From Cyprinodon diabolis (taxonomy: Eukaryota > Chordata > Actinopteri > Cyprinodontiformes > Cyprinodontidae), in NCBI GenBank assembly GCA_030533445.1, contig CM060076.1, forward strand, positions 10,262,501 through 10,326,500: a stretch of 64,000 bases of DNA. Direction: 5' to 3'. The notes beneath the pieces were generated by a model. It saw only the letters and a program-made list of their open reading frames with translations. It was not told the origin of the DNA and made no database searches. Every line of letters begins with the position of its first letter. Position 1 is the first letter of the stretch. Below, one piece after another: positions 1 to 15,100 of this stretch. Both the position numbers and the translations under genes were made by a program.

Positions 1-152
1 TGGCTTCATCTCCTAAGAGTTAATTATCAGATGCTAAATGAATCATAACTTCTTCAATATCATATCAGTTGTCAATAGTTTTTTTTTTTCTAAACGTTTT
101 TTTTTTATGCAAAGTCTTTAATCAACTTCAATCAACTTTGCTTTTTATTCAG

Positions 153-3100
153 CTTCACTGATCCGTGGGAACCGGACAAACTGTACTCAGTTCTCCAGGA
201 ATTTGGACTGGTTAGTCAGCAAACTGGAGAGAATGGAGTCATCGTCAGGTATAATAGATCTCTTTGTTTTGCTGCTAATTGACAGAGTTTGGAAAGACAG
301 ATGTTTATGATTTTTTTTTTTCTTGAATCTTGTTTTGCAGGAATCCTTGAAGTCCTCCACTGTGTTTTAGTAGAAAGCCCGGAGGCCCTAAACATCATTC
401 AGAAAGGACACATTAAATCCATCATCTCTCTGCTCTACAAGCATGGACGCAACCACAAGGTGGGCTGTGATCAAAGTTTTTTGTTGCAATCAGGGTTCAT
501 GTTTATATAAGTTTACAGTTATTACTGTAACTATAAGCACAAATCTTACCTTTGTTATTCTTTGTGCTTATTAATAGTGAGTTACTTCCAGTTAAATACA
601 TAGGTGGAAAATGGAAATTTCTTCATAGTTACAGAGTAAAAAGTTCTCACAGGCAAAGGTTGCAGTGGAACTGTTAGAATTTTATTTTTATTATTTAATT
701 TCACTTAATTTGAATATTAGGATAGATTTATTAAAAAGCTGCACTTTCTAACTTTTAACTCAATTAGCTTATTTTCAGAAATATGAGATTATTCTTCAGG
801 TCAAGATAAGGCATTGATGTTCTCTGTAGCTGCCCCCATAAACCTGGCTACATAACCTGAAGGGGTTTATTTCATCACTGAATGAGTCATGTGAACCAGA
901 GCGCTGCTTCATGGCGAACAAAGCTTTCCTTAAATTAGAGAGCTAAGAAAAAACGTATTTGGCAACAAAATAGATATAAGACTAACCTGTTCAAAACACT
1001 TTTGGAGTGTATGTGTCCTTGTATTTCCAACTATCTCTATAACTTCTAAGTCTGCAGGTCCTAAGTGTGGTCTGCTATCAGATCCCAAAACTCTGAGGGA
1101 GATTAGATTAAATATTACTTTAACAGTGGGTTAAAGTAATATTTAATTAGCTTGCTATTTTCAAAAGCTTGGTTAATGTATAAAAAATTGAAATAATTTT
1201 GTGTGGAAATGAACAGATTCTTAAAAAAAACACTGAATAACAGATTGTATTGTCACTTAGGAAATTAAGTATTTGATCATTAAAAAGTAGTCATTAAAAA
1301 GTGGCTCAGACCTTTTCTGTCATTAGCCAGCAGGTTTACACATGTCTCAGGAGAGGCTCTATTCTGCTGCGCTTTATAAGAGATCACAATCTCAGAGCCG
1401 CTTAGATACTTTGAAGAGAGAACACCTCCAGACTAGCTTGGCAACTTCATGATAAGAGTCATTCTTCCTCAGTCATTGCATTGTTGCATCAAGCATTCTT
1501 TGGGTCCTTATTGAAGACCCAACTATTACTTGTTTTAAATACTGGCTGAGAGGAGAAATTTCTCCAAAGGATTTTTTATCTAACAGCTTCTTCAAACTGG
1601 TGAAGACATTAAAGTACAACTTAATAGAAAAGATGCACCTGTTTTTACCTTTGCCCTTAACTATTGTCTTTTGGCTACATGTGATCAAAAATTTTGATTT
1701 TATCCTTATCTTAAAGAAAAAAAACCCTAAGCCTTAACCAATTAGATATCCACTGGCACACTAATGGCTTACCTGTACATAACACAGGGCTTTTTGACCT
1801 TCTGGACATTCTCATGATTATTCTTCTCATTATGCCAGCAGCTGTTACCTTCTAACCAGGTTTAGTATTGTTATTTAATCTTAACCCAGGGTTGCTTAGA
1901 TATACTATTCTGTACCTTATGTCTTTTCAAAGCTATGTACTCTTCTCAGTCAGGTAGGATCGTGAGTAGAGCTGGCTCTGTCATTGGTCTCAGGTAGGAG
2001 ACATTTGCTGTGTGTCGGAGGGAAGGACACTAGAGAAACGGTGATCCATCATCATCTGTCTTAACCAGCCCCCCCAGCACACACTAGAGAGGCTACTGAG
2101 CAACTTCTATAGCAGACTCTTACAGCTCCGCTGACAATCACACAGATTAAGGAACTTCTTCCTGTCACTTGCCTTCAACTTGTGCAATAACATTCTCTAA
2201 CTGTTGCTGGTTACTTTTCATCGTTGTTGCTCAATTTGAACAAAATAATTTAATTGCATAAATATGTAGATTTTATATTTTTTCTGTATGCATTGCTGTT
2301 GCGACCCAAAATTTTCCCAATTGTTGGATTAGTAAAGTATATTCTTATCGATCTTATTTAGCAAATTAAATAAAGCTCATTTTTACATGTTATGATTTTT
2401 TTTTTTGGTTGAAATTCTCCCTTTTCATATAAAAAATCCATAAATATTTAAACCCTTATTTTTTATTTTTGTAAGTGAGAAAACCTACAAAATCAACACT
2501 AGATAAATAATTAATTTCCCTGAAGGAGGTTTTGAGTTTCCAACTCCCTAAGCCTGTTACTTTCTCTTTGTCAACCAAACACCCAAATCCACTACAATAA
2601 TATTTCACCCTGAAGAAATAGAAAGAGATAATTTTCCTGAATTTTGAGTCAACAGGCTGGAAGTGAAAAAACACACACACACAAAGTAATCTCATCAGCT
2701 CTGGTGTTTGACATTCTAGTATCATGTTTAACTCTTAGTATTTCAGCTTGAATTGTACCCGACATGAAAGGGCATCCTCTTAAAAAAGAAGAGGCTGATG
2801 AGTAGAGGCATTCTGACCACCAGGATCCTGCTGAATCTGTCTGGAAATATCAGTTAACAGTCAAGCTCGGCTAAAACCTGCTGGCTCCCTAAGCCTCCAG
2901 GGTTCACCAGTAGGCAATGGACCATTAACGAGTTCAAACGGATTGAATCAGCTTGGCTATAAATTATGTTTCTGCAGTATGCAGCCTGTATACAAAAGCT
3001 GTCTTTAACAAATGTGTTCTGTTCTTTTCCTCTCCAGATTCTGGATGTCCTGTGCTCTCTCTGTGTGTGCAATGGGGTGGCGGTGAGAGCCAATCAGAAT

Positions 3101-3171
3101 CTGATCTGTGATAACCTGCTGCCAAGAAGAGACCTGCTGCTCCAAACCCGACTGGTCAATGATGTCCAAAG
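153..3171 (+). CDS. ryr3: ryr3 exons 1-3: end of N-terminal solenoid
   Basis: Exons 153-248, 341-459 and 3038-3171. They encode the stretch running through [35 protein letters not shown] and [17 protein letters not shown]. This is the RIH/RYDR_ITPR helical-repeat domain shared with IP3 receptors, just before SPRY1. The 153 start follows TTTATTCAG and the first two bases complete a codon begun upstream. Phases are consistent: G|GA between exons 1 and 2, whole codon between 2 and 3, AG|T into exon 4. This domain belongs to the cytosolic region where disease variants cluster in RYR1 and RYR2 (family knowledge). Confidence 0.95.
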
Positions 3172-6100
3172 GTAAAAAAGCTGACTGTTGAAATGTTTAT
3201 TTTGATTTTATATTCAAGCTTTTAAGTTAAAAGACAAGTAATAGCATTTATTTTCAAAAATATTTATTAATACTATAATTCTGTTTACAGCCAAAAATAT
3301 TGATTATTCCTTTAAAGATATGCTCGATATTTGAAACCATTGCTATTTCAATAATATTGGTGAACAATTCAATGATTAATGCATAATTCTACTCTCTTTC
3401 TAATCTGTAGTCCCATCACTCAGGAAAATTTTACTTTGGCATAAAAAAAATGCTTTTTCATAATAAGCCAACATTATTTATTTTTCATTTAATTATTTAT
3501 GTATTTGTTCCTTCATAAAAGAGAAAAACATTTGTCCATTTTTGCTCTCTACATTTTAAAATCAACACCTCCAGGATACGAAAAGATCAATTATTGCAGT
3601 TCCCTGCCCCCTATGTCAACAAATTAAATTTAATTATGTATAAATGTTGTTATGTATAAACAGTTGATTTTCAGTCGCCTACACCAGTGCCCCCAACCTT
3701 TTTTGCACCACAGACCAGTTTAATTTCAGACAAAATTTTCACGTATCACTCTGTAACTGTAGTACTCAACTGTTTAATATATGACATATGTGATTTTTAA
3801 CGGCAGATTTTCATCCAATATAACCCCCCAAATATTAGTGCTGTACTGGTGCCTCCATGTGGTATTTTAATTATGGTAAATACCAAAAGCCATCTTGAAA
3901 ATTGCACATGAACACCCAATCATGTTGTAATTTACACTGGAAAGCTTGGAAATGATATCTGAGTTTCCGAGATGAGGTAAACTTTGACCTTTCAACATGT
4001 AGCCTACACAATGCTGTGTAGCAGTCAGGTAGCAGTTGAATGAGGAAGTCTATTATTGTCTTGCCCAAGTAGCAGGTCAGGGTAATATTTCAATCATCGC
4101 GTCCGTCTTCTCTACCACAAAAAAAGCAAATGGACACAATGCGATGGTAATTTCCACTTGTGGTAAGGATCATCTTGACCAAACCACATGAAGGCAGCAT
4201 GAGTGACGCTTATTAATTAATTTGAAAAAAAAAAATCTAAATTAAACAAATAATTACGAGATTGAAAAATGTATGTGTTATATTTTGGTTTTTGTACCAG
4301 GTGAAGCTAAAGTTATGTTGTTTTTGGGGGGATTTCTAGTTTGGACATATGCACAAACATGGAAGTTTTATTTTCTATCTTAAATCTAAAATGAATTAAT
4401 TTTTAGTCTTTTTTTCTATAAATGCTATAGATTTTGTACTTAAGTTGATGATTGTTTGATTACTAAATCAGATAATAATTATTTAAATATAATCCGCCTA
4501 ATAATTTCTTAAGCCCCAGCGCAGAATCATGGCACCCCAGAAATTTCTGGGATATAATTATTACACACACCATTATTGTGATGAGGAAAGTTAATCTGGA
4601 TATTCTGCGCAAACCTTGATATACAGCCTTTCTTATCTTTTTTTCTGACTGCAGTATGAGGCCCAACATTTTCCTGGGCATCGCAGAAGGTTCAGCTCAG
4701 TATAAGAAGTGGTACTATGAGTTGGTCATCGACCAGGTGGACCATTTTGTAACTGGAGAGCCGACCCACCTGAGAGTAGGCTGGGCCAACACTAAAGGCT
4801 ACGCTCCATATCCTGGTGGAGGAGAGGGCTGGGGTGGAAACGGTGTCGGTGATGATCTGTACTCCTACAGCTTTGATGGACTTCATCTGTGGTCAGGTGG
4901 GAACCCAGTTCAACTCTTTGGACTTTTTAAAGTCTGTAAGAAATCTCAAATAGCCTCCCATCTCTTCTTCATTTTATATAACTCCTGTTTAAGCATTCAT
5001 CACCCAGTCTCTTTTCCTCACTTATATTCCCTTGTACATGTACAGTGACTTTGCTGCTATAACTGAGATCCACTCTGTCTCGCAGGTCGAATCCCCAGGG
5101 CCGTGGCCTCCATTAACCAGCACCTGTTGAACTCGGATGATGTTGTCAGCTGCTGCCTCGATTTGGGTGCTCCTAGTATGTCTTTCAGGATCAATGGGCA
5201 GCCTGTGCAGGGCATGTTTGAGGACTTCAACACAGATGGATTCTTCTTCCCCGTTGTCAGCTTCTCTGCAGGAGTCAAGTAAGGATTTTAAAACTGGAAA
5301 GCAAACATTAAAACCATTGCCTGCATAAAATACCTCCACTGGTGTCTTTTCTTAAAGGGTTAAACTTTTTGTAAAGAATATAATGCTGATTTCAAGTAAA
5401 TGTAATACTGAGTGTGAGCACCTGTATTATTGTTTTGGCCTTGCTATAGGTGGATTACATATGTCCTCATGGGAAAAGAGGTCTTCCTTCAGGCAAAACA
5501 ATAAAAATGTTCTCCACTGTGGGAGCCAAAATTGACCAAAGCTGAAAGTTCTATAGGTACTGCTTTCATTCACATTTTTTTTAATATTATATGAAGCATT
5601 TCATTTTGCCCGATAAGAGTGGAGGGGGCAGGTTTTATGGTATGTTGCGTAAGATGTAGGTCAGAGAAGCCAGAGTTTACATTCTAGCAGACATGCTACC
5701 AAAAACAGAGCAAAGATATCTGATACAATGGTTAATGCAGAATTACTGACTGAAACGGATTTTAAGAAGCAGGACCAGTTGACCAGTACCTACACTTTGG
5801 GATTGCTGGACCAATCAAAGATTCTGATTCAGCTGTTTGGGTGCCCATCATTGGTTCCTATTGGAATCACCTTCTTATGTACTTTGATAAGTGCAATTTT
5901 AAAGGGGTTTCTACATCAATCTTTCCAGATCCATCTCAAACTCTGGAGGATTTCTCCAACACATCGGGGCATCAAATCCTGCAATGGGTTAACTTGTGGT
6001 TGAACATTGGGTTTGAAAAGCATTATGGTGTAAATTGCTAAAGCTAAGGAGAAACTGTTTGAAAAACAATTTAATGTAATACAAATAATTTTTTTCCCCT

Positions 6101-9100
6101 ACTAAATGTGCCTAAATTCATATTCTGCATCGGTTTCTTATATAAACATCACTTTAGGTTCTTCATATTCCCAGGGAGTGGGTTTGATATAATCATACCT
6201 TTAACTAAATTACAATTCTTAGGATAATAATTAATATTTTCCTACTAAGCAAAGGCACTGACATTACCTCTTGGACACTAGGCCTGTTTTCCAAAAATAT
6301 GCTTGAAAATTACATGCCCAAAATAAATTGAATATATCTCAAGAACTACAGAGTTTATTTTAATTGTTTTGGTATCAAAATAAAGGCAAGACCCCAGAGA
6401 ATATTTTACAGGTCTAAAAACTATCTTGGGGCGGGTGGTGAGGACCATAATTTGGGTCCTCATGTTATGAAAAGGTTTGATTTGGATCAAGTAAAGTATT
6501 AATTACGGTAGATATAATGGGTTAGTTGTATTTACATTTCCAGTTTTATGTAGCATAAATGGACACCCTACCGTCCTATGTAGAAAAATTCTTTTTTGCT
6601 GTTAATTATAGTTTTTCCAAAATAATTCTAATCAGATTGATTCTCTGTTCCCTTTCTATAAGGTCTTTGTACATATAACGAACATATTTTTATACCTTTT
6701 ATTTTGGAAAATAGAAATTAACTATATAGAAAATAACAAGCATTTCTTATAAATTTGATTTATAAATTAAGAAATTGTTTAAAGGAAGTTAATATACAAA
6801 TTAGGAACAATTACTGTAGGTGTAATATGCAGGCTGTTTTGTAGTGTGATCCAGTGTTGCGTAACCTTTCTCCTCAGAGTTCGTTTCCTACTCGGAGGAC
6901 GCCACGGCGATTTTAAGTTCCTACCCCCAGCTGGTTACTCTCCGTGCTACGAAGCACTCCTGCCTAAGGAGAAGATGCGAGTGGAGCCTGTGAAGGAGTT
7001 TAAGAGGGACCATGACGGGGTTCGAGATCTACTGGGAACAACCCAATTCTTGTCTCAGGCCTCCTTTATTCCCACTCCTGTTGACACCAGCCAGGTGAGC
7101 TTATTTATGAATGTTTGCATAATTATGCTATTTAATGCCTTAGTGGTTCCATATGTTTTTCTCCCTTTCTGCAGATTGTTCTTCCCCCTCATCTGGAGAA
7201 CATCCGTGACAAGCTGGCAGAAAACATCCATGAACTTTGGGGAATGAACAAAATTGAACTGGGCTGGACGTACGGCAAGGTAAACATGTTCTTGAAAGTT
7301 GAGATAAAAATGTTGCACCTTGTTGAAACCAGTATCTTGATGTTGCAGAGCTTCAGACATTAACCTATAAATATTTTACTATGTAAATCCTCTGTAGAAT
7401 GATTGATTCCATAAAGATGCAGAAAATGATTAAAATCGAAGTAGAAGTTTTCCATTTGGTTTAGTTAAGAAGAAAAAACACACCTGATTATGAGAAATGT
7501 AAATCAAACAAAAGCCTTCGTAAAATAGACATAGTTTGATTTTTTTTTTCCTGAGTTGCATGTTCTTAAAAAGAAGTGAACTTTGCTCTCTAAAGGAAAT
7601 TTACATTTTATCCTTAAAGAAAATCCAAACTTCTGTACTATATTTTTATATCAACTTATGTTAAAACTTTTGTCAAACATGTTTTGGAAAATAACTTTAT
7701 ATCTTTGCCTTTTATATAGATTAATGGCCTCATCCTGCTAAGGTTAGAAAAGTATTGAGTGGTCTGCATCATTTGCTCTCTCCTTCTTTTGATTTAGAAA
7801 TATCCTGTGGGATTCTCTGTCATCAACTCAGCATTAAAAAAAAAATCAGAACAAAGCTAGCTCTACTTTGAGATTTCCTGGTTTAAATAAAAGATATTTT
7901 CAGGCATATTATTTTTACAATGAAATACAGTAAAGCCTTTGAAAGGTTTTTGTTGTATTCCTAGATTATAATTGCAGTTGCAATTTGCAGTGTATAAAAA
8001 AAAAGAAGAAAACACTTTCCAAAGAGCTGGTGTGCCTTTTTTCTATAGTAGTTGAAATCCTGGGCCAAGTGTTGGTCTGTTTTCAGTAGAAGTTGTTGAT
8101 TCTCTTCACTGATTTTTATGGCCTTTTATAGTTTTCCCATCTTAGAAGTGACAATTATCTGGTAGATTTTAGCTCCATTTAATGCAAATACATTTATTAC
8201 CTTGTTATTTAAACCATTTATGTCACTGCTTTACACACTGGTTTCAGTCCCTTTTAAAAGTTATTTGTTGTATTTGTTTTTTTAAACCAATCGACAGAGG
8301 TTACATTGTAACTATGGTTCTGTGAATTCCTGGATGATTGCCAGTAGCAGTAAACAGTGGATATGCCTCCTCGCACGGCACACAGGTGAAGATAAATGTA
8401 AAAAGAAGTCCCACACATGACACAGCCCACCTGGGGCCTCCTGGGATCTTCTTGCTGTGGGAGAAGTTTGAGAGACCAGTGTGACTTGCAGTCTTCCAGA
8501 AATTCACAGAACCATTGTTACAGTGAAACATTTTTTATGTTTCATTCCTTCCTGGCTGCCAGTGGCAGTAAACAAAGTGAATAACTTATCAACCAGCAAT
8601 GTCACAAGGAACACATTACTCACCCACCTTACAGGTGGTAGAGAAAGCCAGAGGCAGGATCGCCAAAGCCAGTAGGGTTTTGCATCACATGTTGACACAG
8701 TAGCGGTCACCCATGATACCGCCACACAGATATCCCTCAGTGGCACGCCCTCCATTCCTGCCTAGGACATAGACACAGATTCATAAGCTAGTGCAATGGT
8801 ATCTACAACCCAGCATGACAGCCTGTGCTTGCAAAGGGCTTGTTCTCTGTTCTGCCTACTGTGGCATACGAACAGCACCATAGCCACAATGTAAAACTGC
8901 AATGCCAAGACTGAGCATAGTATGTTTGCCGACCTTTGATCCTCAGACTGAAGAGGGGGCGGGCAGAAGGCCCCCAGTTCAATGGCTGAATTTGCATAGT
9001 CCGGGGACAGAACTTTGGGAAGAAAGGTGATGTTGGGCTGCAATGTCAATCTGGCTCCATTTGCATCTTCAACTGGGGCAGATCGGGGTGATGTCCAGTG

Positions 9101-12100
9101 TGTAGAGGTCACTGATCCTCCTAGCTGCCGTTACCGCCAGCAGAAAGGCAGTGTTCTTAGAACCTTGCCTGCAACTGGCATGGGTCCTCCTCTGGGCATA
9201 CTTAACTATACTCCTGAGGGAATTCCCTTAATTATCATTATCTTCCAAAGTCGTGGATCATCTCTCAAACGTAGTGGTCTAGGAAGGGGTCTCCTTGCTC
9301 CCTAAAGGAAAATTCCAAATTGGAGACCCCCTTGGAGATTCCATCATCCTTCTGCTTAGAGGACAGGAGTCAGGTCTTGAACTTTGGGTAAAGCCTTGAG
9401 CTGCTCTGTCTCAGCCCTCAATGAGTCCACTCCATTGGCACTCTAGTCAAGGCCTCTTCCTCCACGGACTGTGGCACTACACAGCCGGCACATTCCTTTG
9501 CCTCCCATAACACTGTTGAGGTGCACCCGAGGGAGCTTGGCTGTAAAAAGTCAAGTCAAATTTCCTTTTACAAAGGAAGTGTATAACCTGAGCGAGACAA
9601 AGGTTAAAGAAAGCGTTTAGATGTGCAGTATCTTCAGCCCGCAGCTGCCCAGCAAACGCAAACAACCATTAAAGCTAGAAGCAGTCCACAGCATGACACT
9701 CTGCCACCACCTACTATAATGAACAAACACATGTCCGCTACAGCCTTAGAGGGCTTAATAATGCACTCTGACCAACAAGCCACAGGCAGAATGACGATGT
9801 CGCACCAAAAATTTTCCTAACTCTCTAGACCTGCAGTTACCAATCTGCTCCAAAACACAGACTTATAGGAAAGATAAACCTGTGAAGCACAGCAAGTTAA
9901 CAACGAGAAGATATTATATGTGGAGGCAGGGAAATCATGCAGGAAAATGGGTCTTAAGAACCAAGATTGAAAACCACTCCTAAAGGTGAAAAGACCCGTC
10001 ATTTTGTTGCATATGCAATTGAAGAATTTCTTTTGAGAATGTTGTTTTTAAAGGGAGGATGAACTACAGTTTTGGTTTGGTCATAAAAGCCTTCAAAACC
10101 ATTTAAAAAAACAGAGAGAGCTTCAGGCGACATTCTTTATCATTTAAAAAATAGCTTAAAAACACACCAACATGAATCAATTTGATCCTGTGATAAAATA
10201 ATGCATTTTGATACTCTTGCCTCAGCCATTATCTTCAATCTTTTACCATCACTAGCTGTCCATGTCTCTATTTATCTCTCCCTCTCTCTTCCTTTCACCA
10301 CTGCAGAAACACCCATCAGAAGTCTGATCACACAGTTGGACTCTTTTTATACTGATGTAGTTATCACAGGGTAATGCTGTCCTGAGGCTGCTACCGCAGA
10401 GGCCATTCAACCAATGTTAATGAGTCCCTGTTCCTCCAAGAATGTGACATTCACATTTATGAAGACTGGCAGAAAGATCTAAGAAATTATTAAGGGCAAC
10501 ATTGAGGCTCAAGCTGCTGCATGTTATAAAATCTTGCTTTAATAAGCAAAATGAGGTCAAATTAAAATTACAAACATTTCAAGTCAGATGCCTCTTAGCA
10601 GATATGTGGCAACCACAATGATCAAAAACACTGATTTAGCCAAAACTAATTTTAAATGGGATTTATATCCTTGATCTCAGAGAGATGCTGTTACCTTTAG
10701 AATTTCAGTGCATTTGTGGTATATTCAGTGGCAGTATGCATTATTAGTGAGAGCCATTTACTGACTTTTAGTGAATGTCATAATGACACTAAATATACCT
10801 TAATCAGCTCTCCAAGGTAAAACAGTTAATTGAAAGGACATGCACTGCAAAACGGGTAGATTGCAACTTACATTTCAGAACCTTGAATTAGACTAATAGT
10901 AAATAAATTATAAACAAACTCATCTTGGAACAATTACCCTCAGATAAACTGGACTTGATTCTGGCTATGCAGATCCACTTTACATGCTTTTAAAATGTGC
11001 TTGCAGCTGAAAGCAAGGCTTTTAGACAAGAGCAAAGAGTTGTTAGATGAAACATTTAACAGAGATTCCTGTTTTCTGCTTATTAAGGTCCGTGACGACA
11101 ACAAGAGGCAGCATCCTTGCCTTGTGGATTTCAGCAAGCTGCCTGAAACTGAGAAGAACTATAATGTGCAGATGTCAAGTGAAACACTTAAGTATGGATT
11201 TGGTTCTTTGTTTGTTTTTTTATTATTATTTGGAATTTATTTACAAAAAAGCTAACCCAAAGGTTTCAAAATTATACATCTGGCCCAATATAAACAGGTA
11301 AAATAACCAAACTTAAACTTGGGTAGTATTGGCCGACTAAAATTAATCACAAAATAAAAAAGTAAAAGCTATTTCACTTAAACTGCCCGTAATGAATAAA
11401 CTAAAAAAAAAAAAAAATTCAGACTTCCCATCCTTACAATTAGTGAGTGGTATGACCTCATTGTTCAACAGTGCTAATGCATGTGGTACTCTTTTCTAAG
11501 GAATAGCTCAGCAACCTCTAAATAACTAGTAGCTCGAGTAAAAAAGAAGGAAAATAAAAGACATTTTAAACTGTTGCAAATTAAAGACAAGGAAAACAGG
11601 CTAACAAAGTTAACTAAATGTGTTCACTCCAAATACTTAACTAATAAGTCAGGATAATGAACTGTAAATACAAATCAAAACATACTTTTACTGAGACATG
11701 AAGTTTCAGTAAAAGTACATTTCAGCAACTCTGATAAGTGGCAGCAGAGATGGCTGTCACTTATTGGGAAAAATAACCAAAACTATATTCAGTGCTTGAA
11801 GTTTAGACTAGAAGTTTAAACAAATCACCTGAAGTCGATTCCAGCTGTTGGGAAGTCAGTCCAGACTGGAAGTTATTGAAGCAATATTAAATCCACTGAG
11901 TTTAGGCTTAAGTTTGACATGCACCAATATTAATAATTGAACTTTATTGATCTCACACTTGAGAAATTCACCTCTGCATTTAACCCATCCCCTTGGTGAG
12001 CAGTGGGCTGCCACTGTGCGAAATCGGTGTGGGGTTAAGGGTCTTGCTCAGTGACACAGACTGGCAGTTTGTGGGAGTTGAACTCAGAATTCCGGGACCC

Positions 12101-15100
12101 ACACACAATGCTCTAACAACTGGGCCACCACCCCCATTTTAGGGTTTGGATAAGCCCTCGGGGGATAAGATAAATGGATATTGAATAATGTTTTGTTATT
12201 AAATCCAGTTAGCTTTGATTTAGGTTTACCTTTCTTTGTAAAAGAGTAATGGACCAACCTGTAAGACTGTTTGCATTACAATCGGTGTAAGGGGACTGCA
12301 GAATTGTTGCTTCAAAAAATAGAAAAAGCAAAAAAATTATGCAGTTGGACAAGGCAAGCAACATCAAACACAACACAGCCAGTTATACTAGGAGAGAGGA
12401 AAAACACGCTGCCGTCAACAGATAAACGGCATGACATCGCAAGCCGCAGAAAACAACACGGCCAGTACTACTGGGGGAGGGGGGCGAAAAAAGCTGCCAT
12501 AACCAGGTAGAGAAAAAAATTACAGCTGCTCCATCCAGTAGGCAACAGAGTATCCAGCAACAGGGAACTAACGAAAGCATGGTCCAAAACCTAGAACGGC
12601 AAGTAAGGAAAAGAGCCCAGGATGATGCCAGCATATATGGCTTCTGAGGGATCATCCAGGGTGTCACAGGTGTGACTCTGTGGATATCATTTCTTGAACT
12701 GCACATCTGCGAAGAGAACATTCAGTGCTTTCAGCACAACCCTCTGGCAGTCAGTAGGGGTGAAATAGAACTGTGACATCCTATCATCCTTCCGCCATTG
12801 CCTATACGTGCTTATTTTCAAAGGGTTTCAGGATGACTGATGCTTATCTAAAGGGGCAACTGTGAAAAAGGCGAGGTACACCTTGAACAGTTTGCAACAG
12901 CAACAAATAGTTGCTGTTGCAGTTATTTATTTAAAGTCTGGACAGAGTCATTATTGTTTTACTTATTTTTGGGGGGGCAATAAACTGATTTCGTCCTTCG
13001 GTTGTAATGACAGAAGGGATTTGAAAATAAAAAAAGTAGAAACCATGATTAAACAGCACATTTTCCTATCCCATAAATTTCATGCATCCATTCAGTCAGT
13101 GTTTCTATTCATTTGCTGGGCTGCTAACTCACCACTCATGCTTTCTGTCTTGGCTCTGTAATGACCTTCTGGCATGTGCCTTATCCCTTAGAAGGGAGTT
13201 CATAAAGAGAGATTTTGTGTAAGGCTTCAGTGTGCTGTAGGAACATGTGATGGTTTCAGTTTGTAAAGAGAAGTGTGTCCTCATCATATTCACAAACGTC
13301 GCCGATTTTATCCGATGAGATGGATCCATAAGGAAAGTAGGAGTGCTCAATCCATAACCTACTACAGGGGTGTCAAACTCCAGTCCCTGAGTCTCAGTGT
13401 CTTGAAACTTTTGGACATGTCCATGATCGAAGAACATCTAGGTACATCAAATGGATAGTTTCCTCTTCTGTATTCAGACAAGCTCTTTAGAATCTGGCTA
13501 ATTGCTTAATGTCTTTTTCTTCTTATTATTATTATCTTATCTGTGTTGAATCAGAGACATTTCTAAAAGATTGAGAAAACCAGCCCCTGAAAACGAAAGT
13601 TAGGTATGTAACTACGGTTCTATGAATCCTGGATGACCGCCAGAGGGCGGTGCTGAAAGCACTGAATGTTCCCTTCGGGCATGCGCAGTTCGAGTAATTA
13701 TACAAACAGAGTCACACCTGTGACACCGGATGACCACTCAGAAGCTATATAGCCTGGTGTCATCCTTTGCTCTGCTCCTACAGAATCTTCTCGCAAAAGC
13801 AAGGATTCTGAGTGACAGAGAAGCTCTGGCGGTCATCCGGGATTCATAGAACTGTAGTTACATACGTAACTTTCGTTCTATTTCATCCCTACTGACCGCC
13901 AGAGGGCGGTGCTGAAAGCACTGAATGACTAATGCCAACGATGTCACAAGGAATCCTGAGCACATACCTCACAGAGGAGGCCCAGCAGAACCTTGTAAAA
14001 TGACCTGACCCAGGGGATGAGGGGCAGCCACATTGACACTGTAGAACCTGGTGAAGGTGGTTGGGGAAGCCCATGAAGCAGCAGCACATATTGCTTCCAG
14101 CGGAACCCCTCTCAAAGCAGCCCAGGAAGCGGTGACGCTCCTGGTGGAATGTGCTCTCACACCGACTGGCAGGGAGCAGTGACCTGCAGCGTAGGCGTGG
14201 CAGATGACACTAACAATCCAATGGGACAGACGCGGTTTAGAAAGAGGACAGCCTAACCTTGGACCCCCATAGCATAGGAAAAGCTGGTCCAAGCATCTCA
14301 GATAGGCGGTGGCTGCAATGTATGCCTCCAATGCTCTTACTGGGCACAACAACTCAGACTCATTCTCAGTTGTACCAGATTGAGGCTGAAATCGAGCCAG
14401 CCGCAATGGCTGGCTACGGTGAAAAGGAGACAACACCTTAGGCACAAATGCAGTATTAGGCCACAGGGTAACACCAGAGCCATCTGGATTCCACCTGATA
14501 CACCTAGGGCTGACAGAAAGAGCATGTAGCTCGCTGACCCTCTGAGAGACGATAGCCATCAGGAAAGCAGTCTTCCAGGAAAGCCAGTTGATTTCTGCTT
14601 GTGCCAAAGGCTCAAATGGAGGGTGGCACAGAGCTGTGAGAACCAACGGCAGATCCCAATCTGGGGCTCGTGGAGCGGGCCGCTCGCACAACCTACGAGC
14701 ACCATGCAGAAAAAGTGAAACCAGTTCATGGCGCCCCACTGTACGGTTGTCAACAGATTGGTGAAGACATGAAATTGCTGCAACATACACTTTAAGGGTC
14801 GAAGGAGAGCGGCCCTTATCAAGGAGAGACTGGAGGAACTCCAAGATAGTGGGCACACAGCAGGAAACCGGGTTCTCATTGTGGGCAGAGCACCACAGAG
14901 AAAAGAGACGCCATCTGTTAGCATACTGCAGCCGAGTGGAGGAAGCCCTAGCACTCAATATGGTGTGTCTCACGGTGTCTGAACACCTAGTCAGCCTCCC
15001 AGGGGCCATGCCCACAGCTGGAGACGTTGAGGGTTGGGGTGCCATATCTGTCCCCCCAACTGAGACAGCAGATCTCTCCTTGCTGGAAGACGCCATGGAG

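Noticed and set aside
5728..6003. 91-codon open frame in intron 5
   Set aside because: No similarity that I recognise, no splice or promoter context, and it lies between two well-joined ryr3 exons.
12044..12136. Functional tRNA gene
   Set aside because: A and B boxes are present, but the cloverleaf is not maintained and a SINE body follows.
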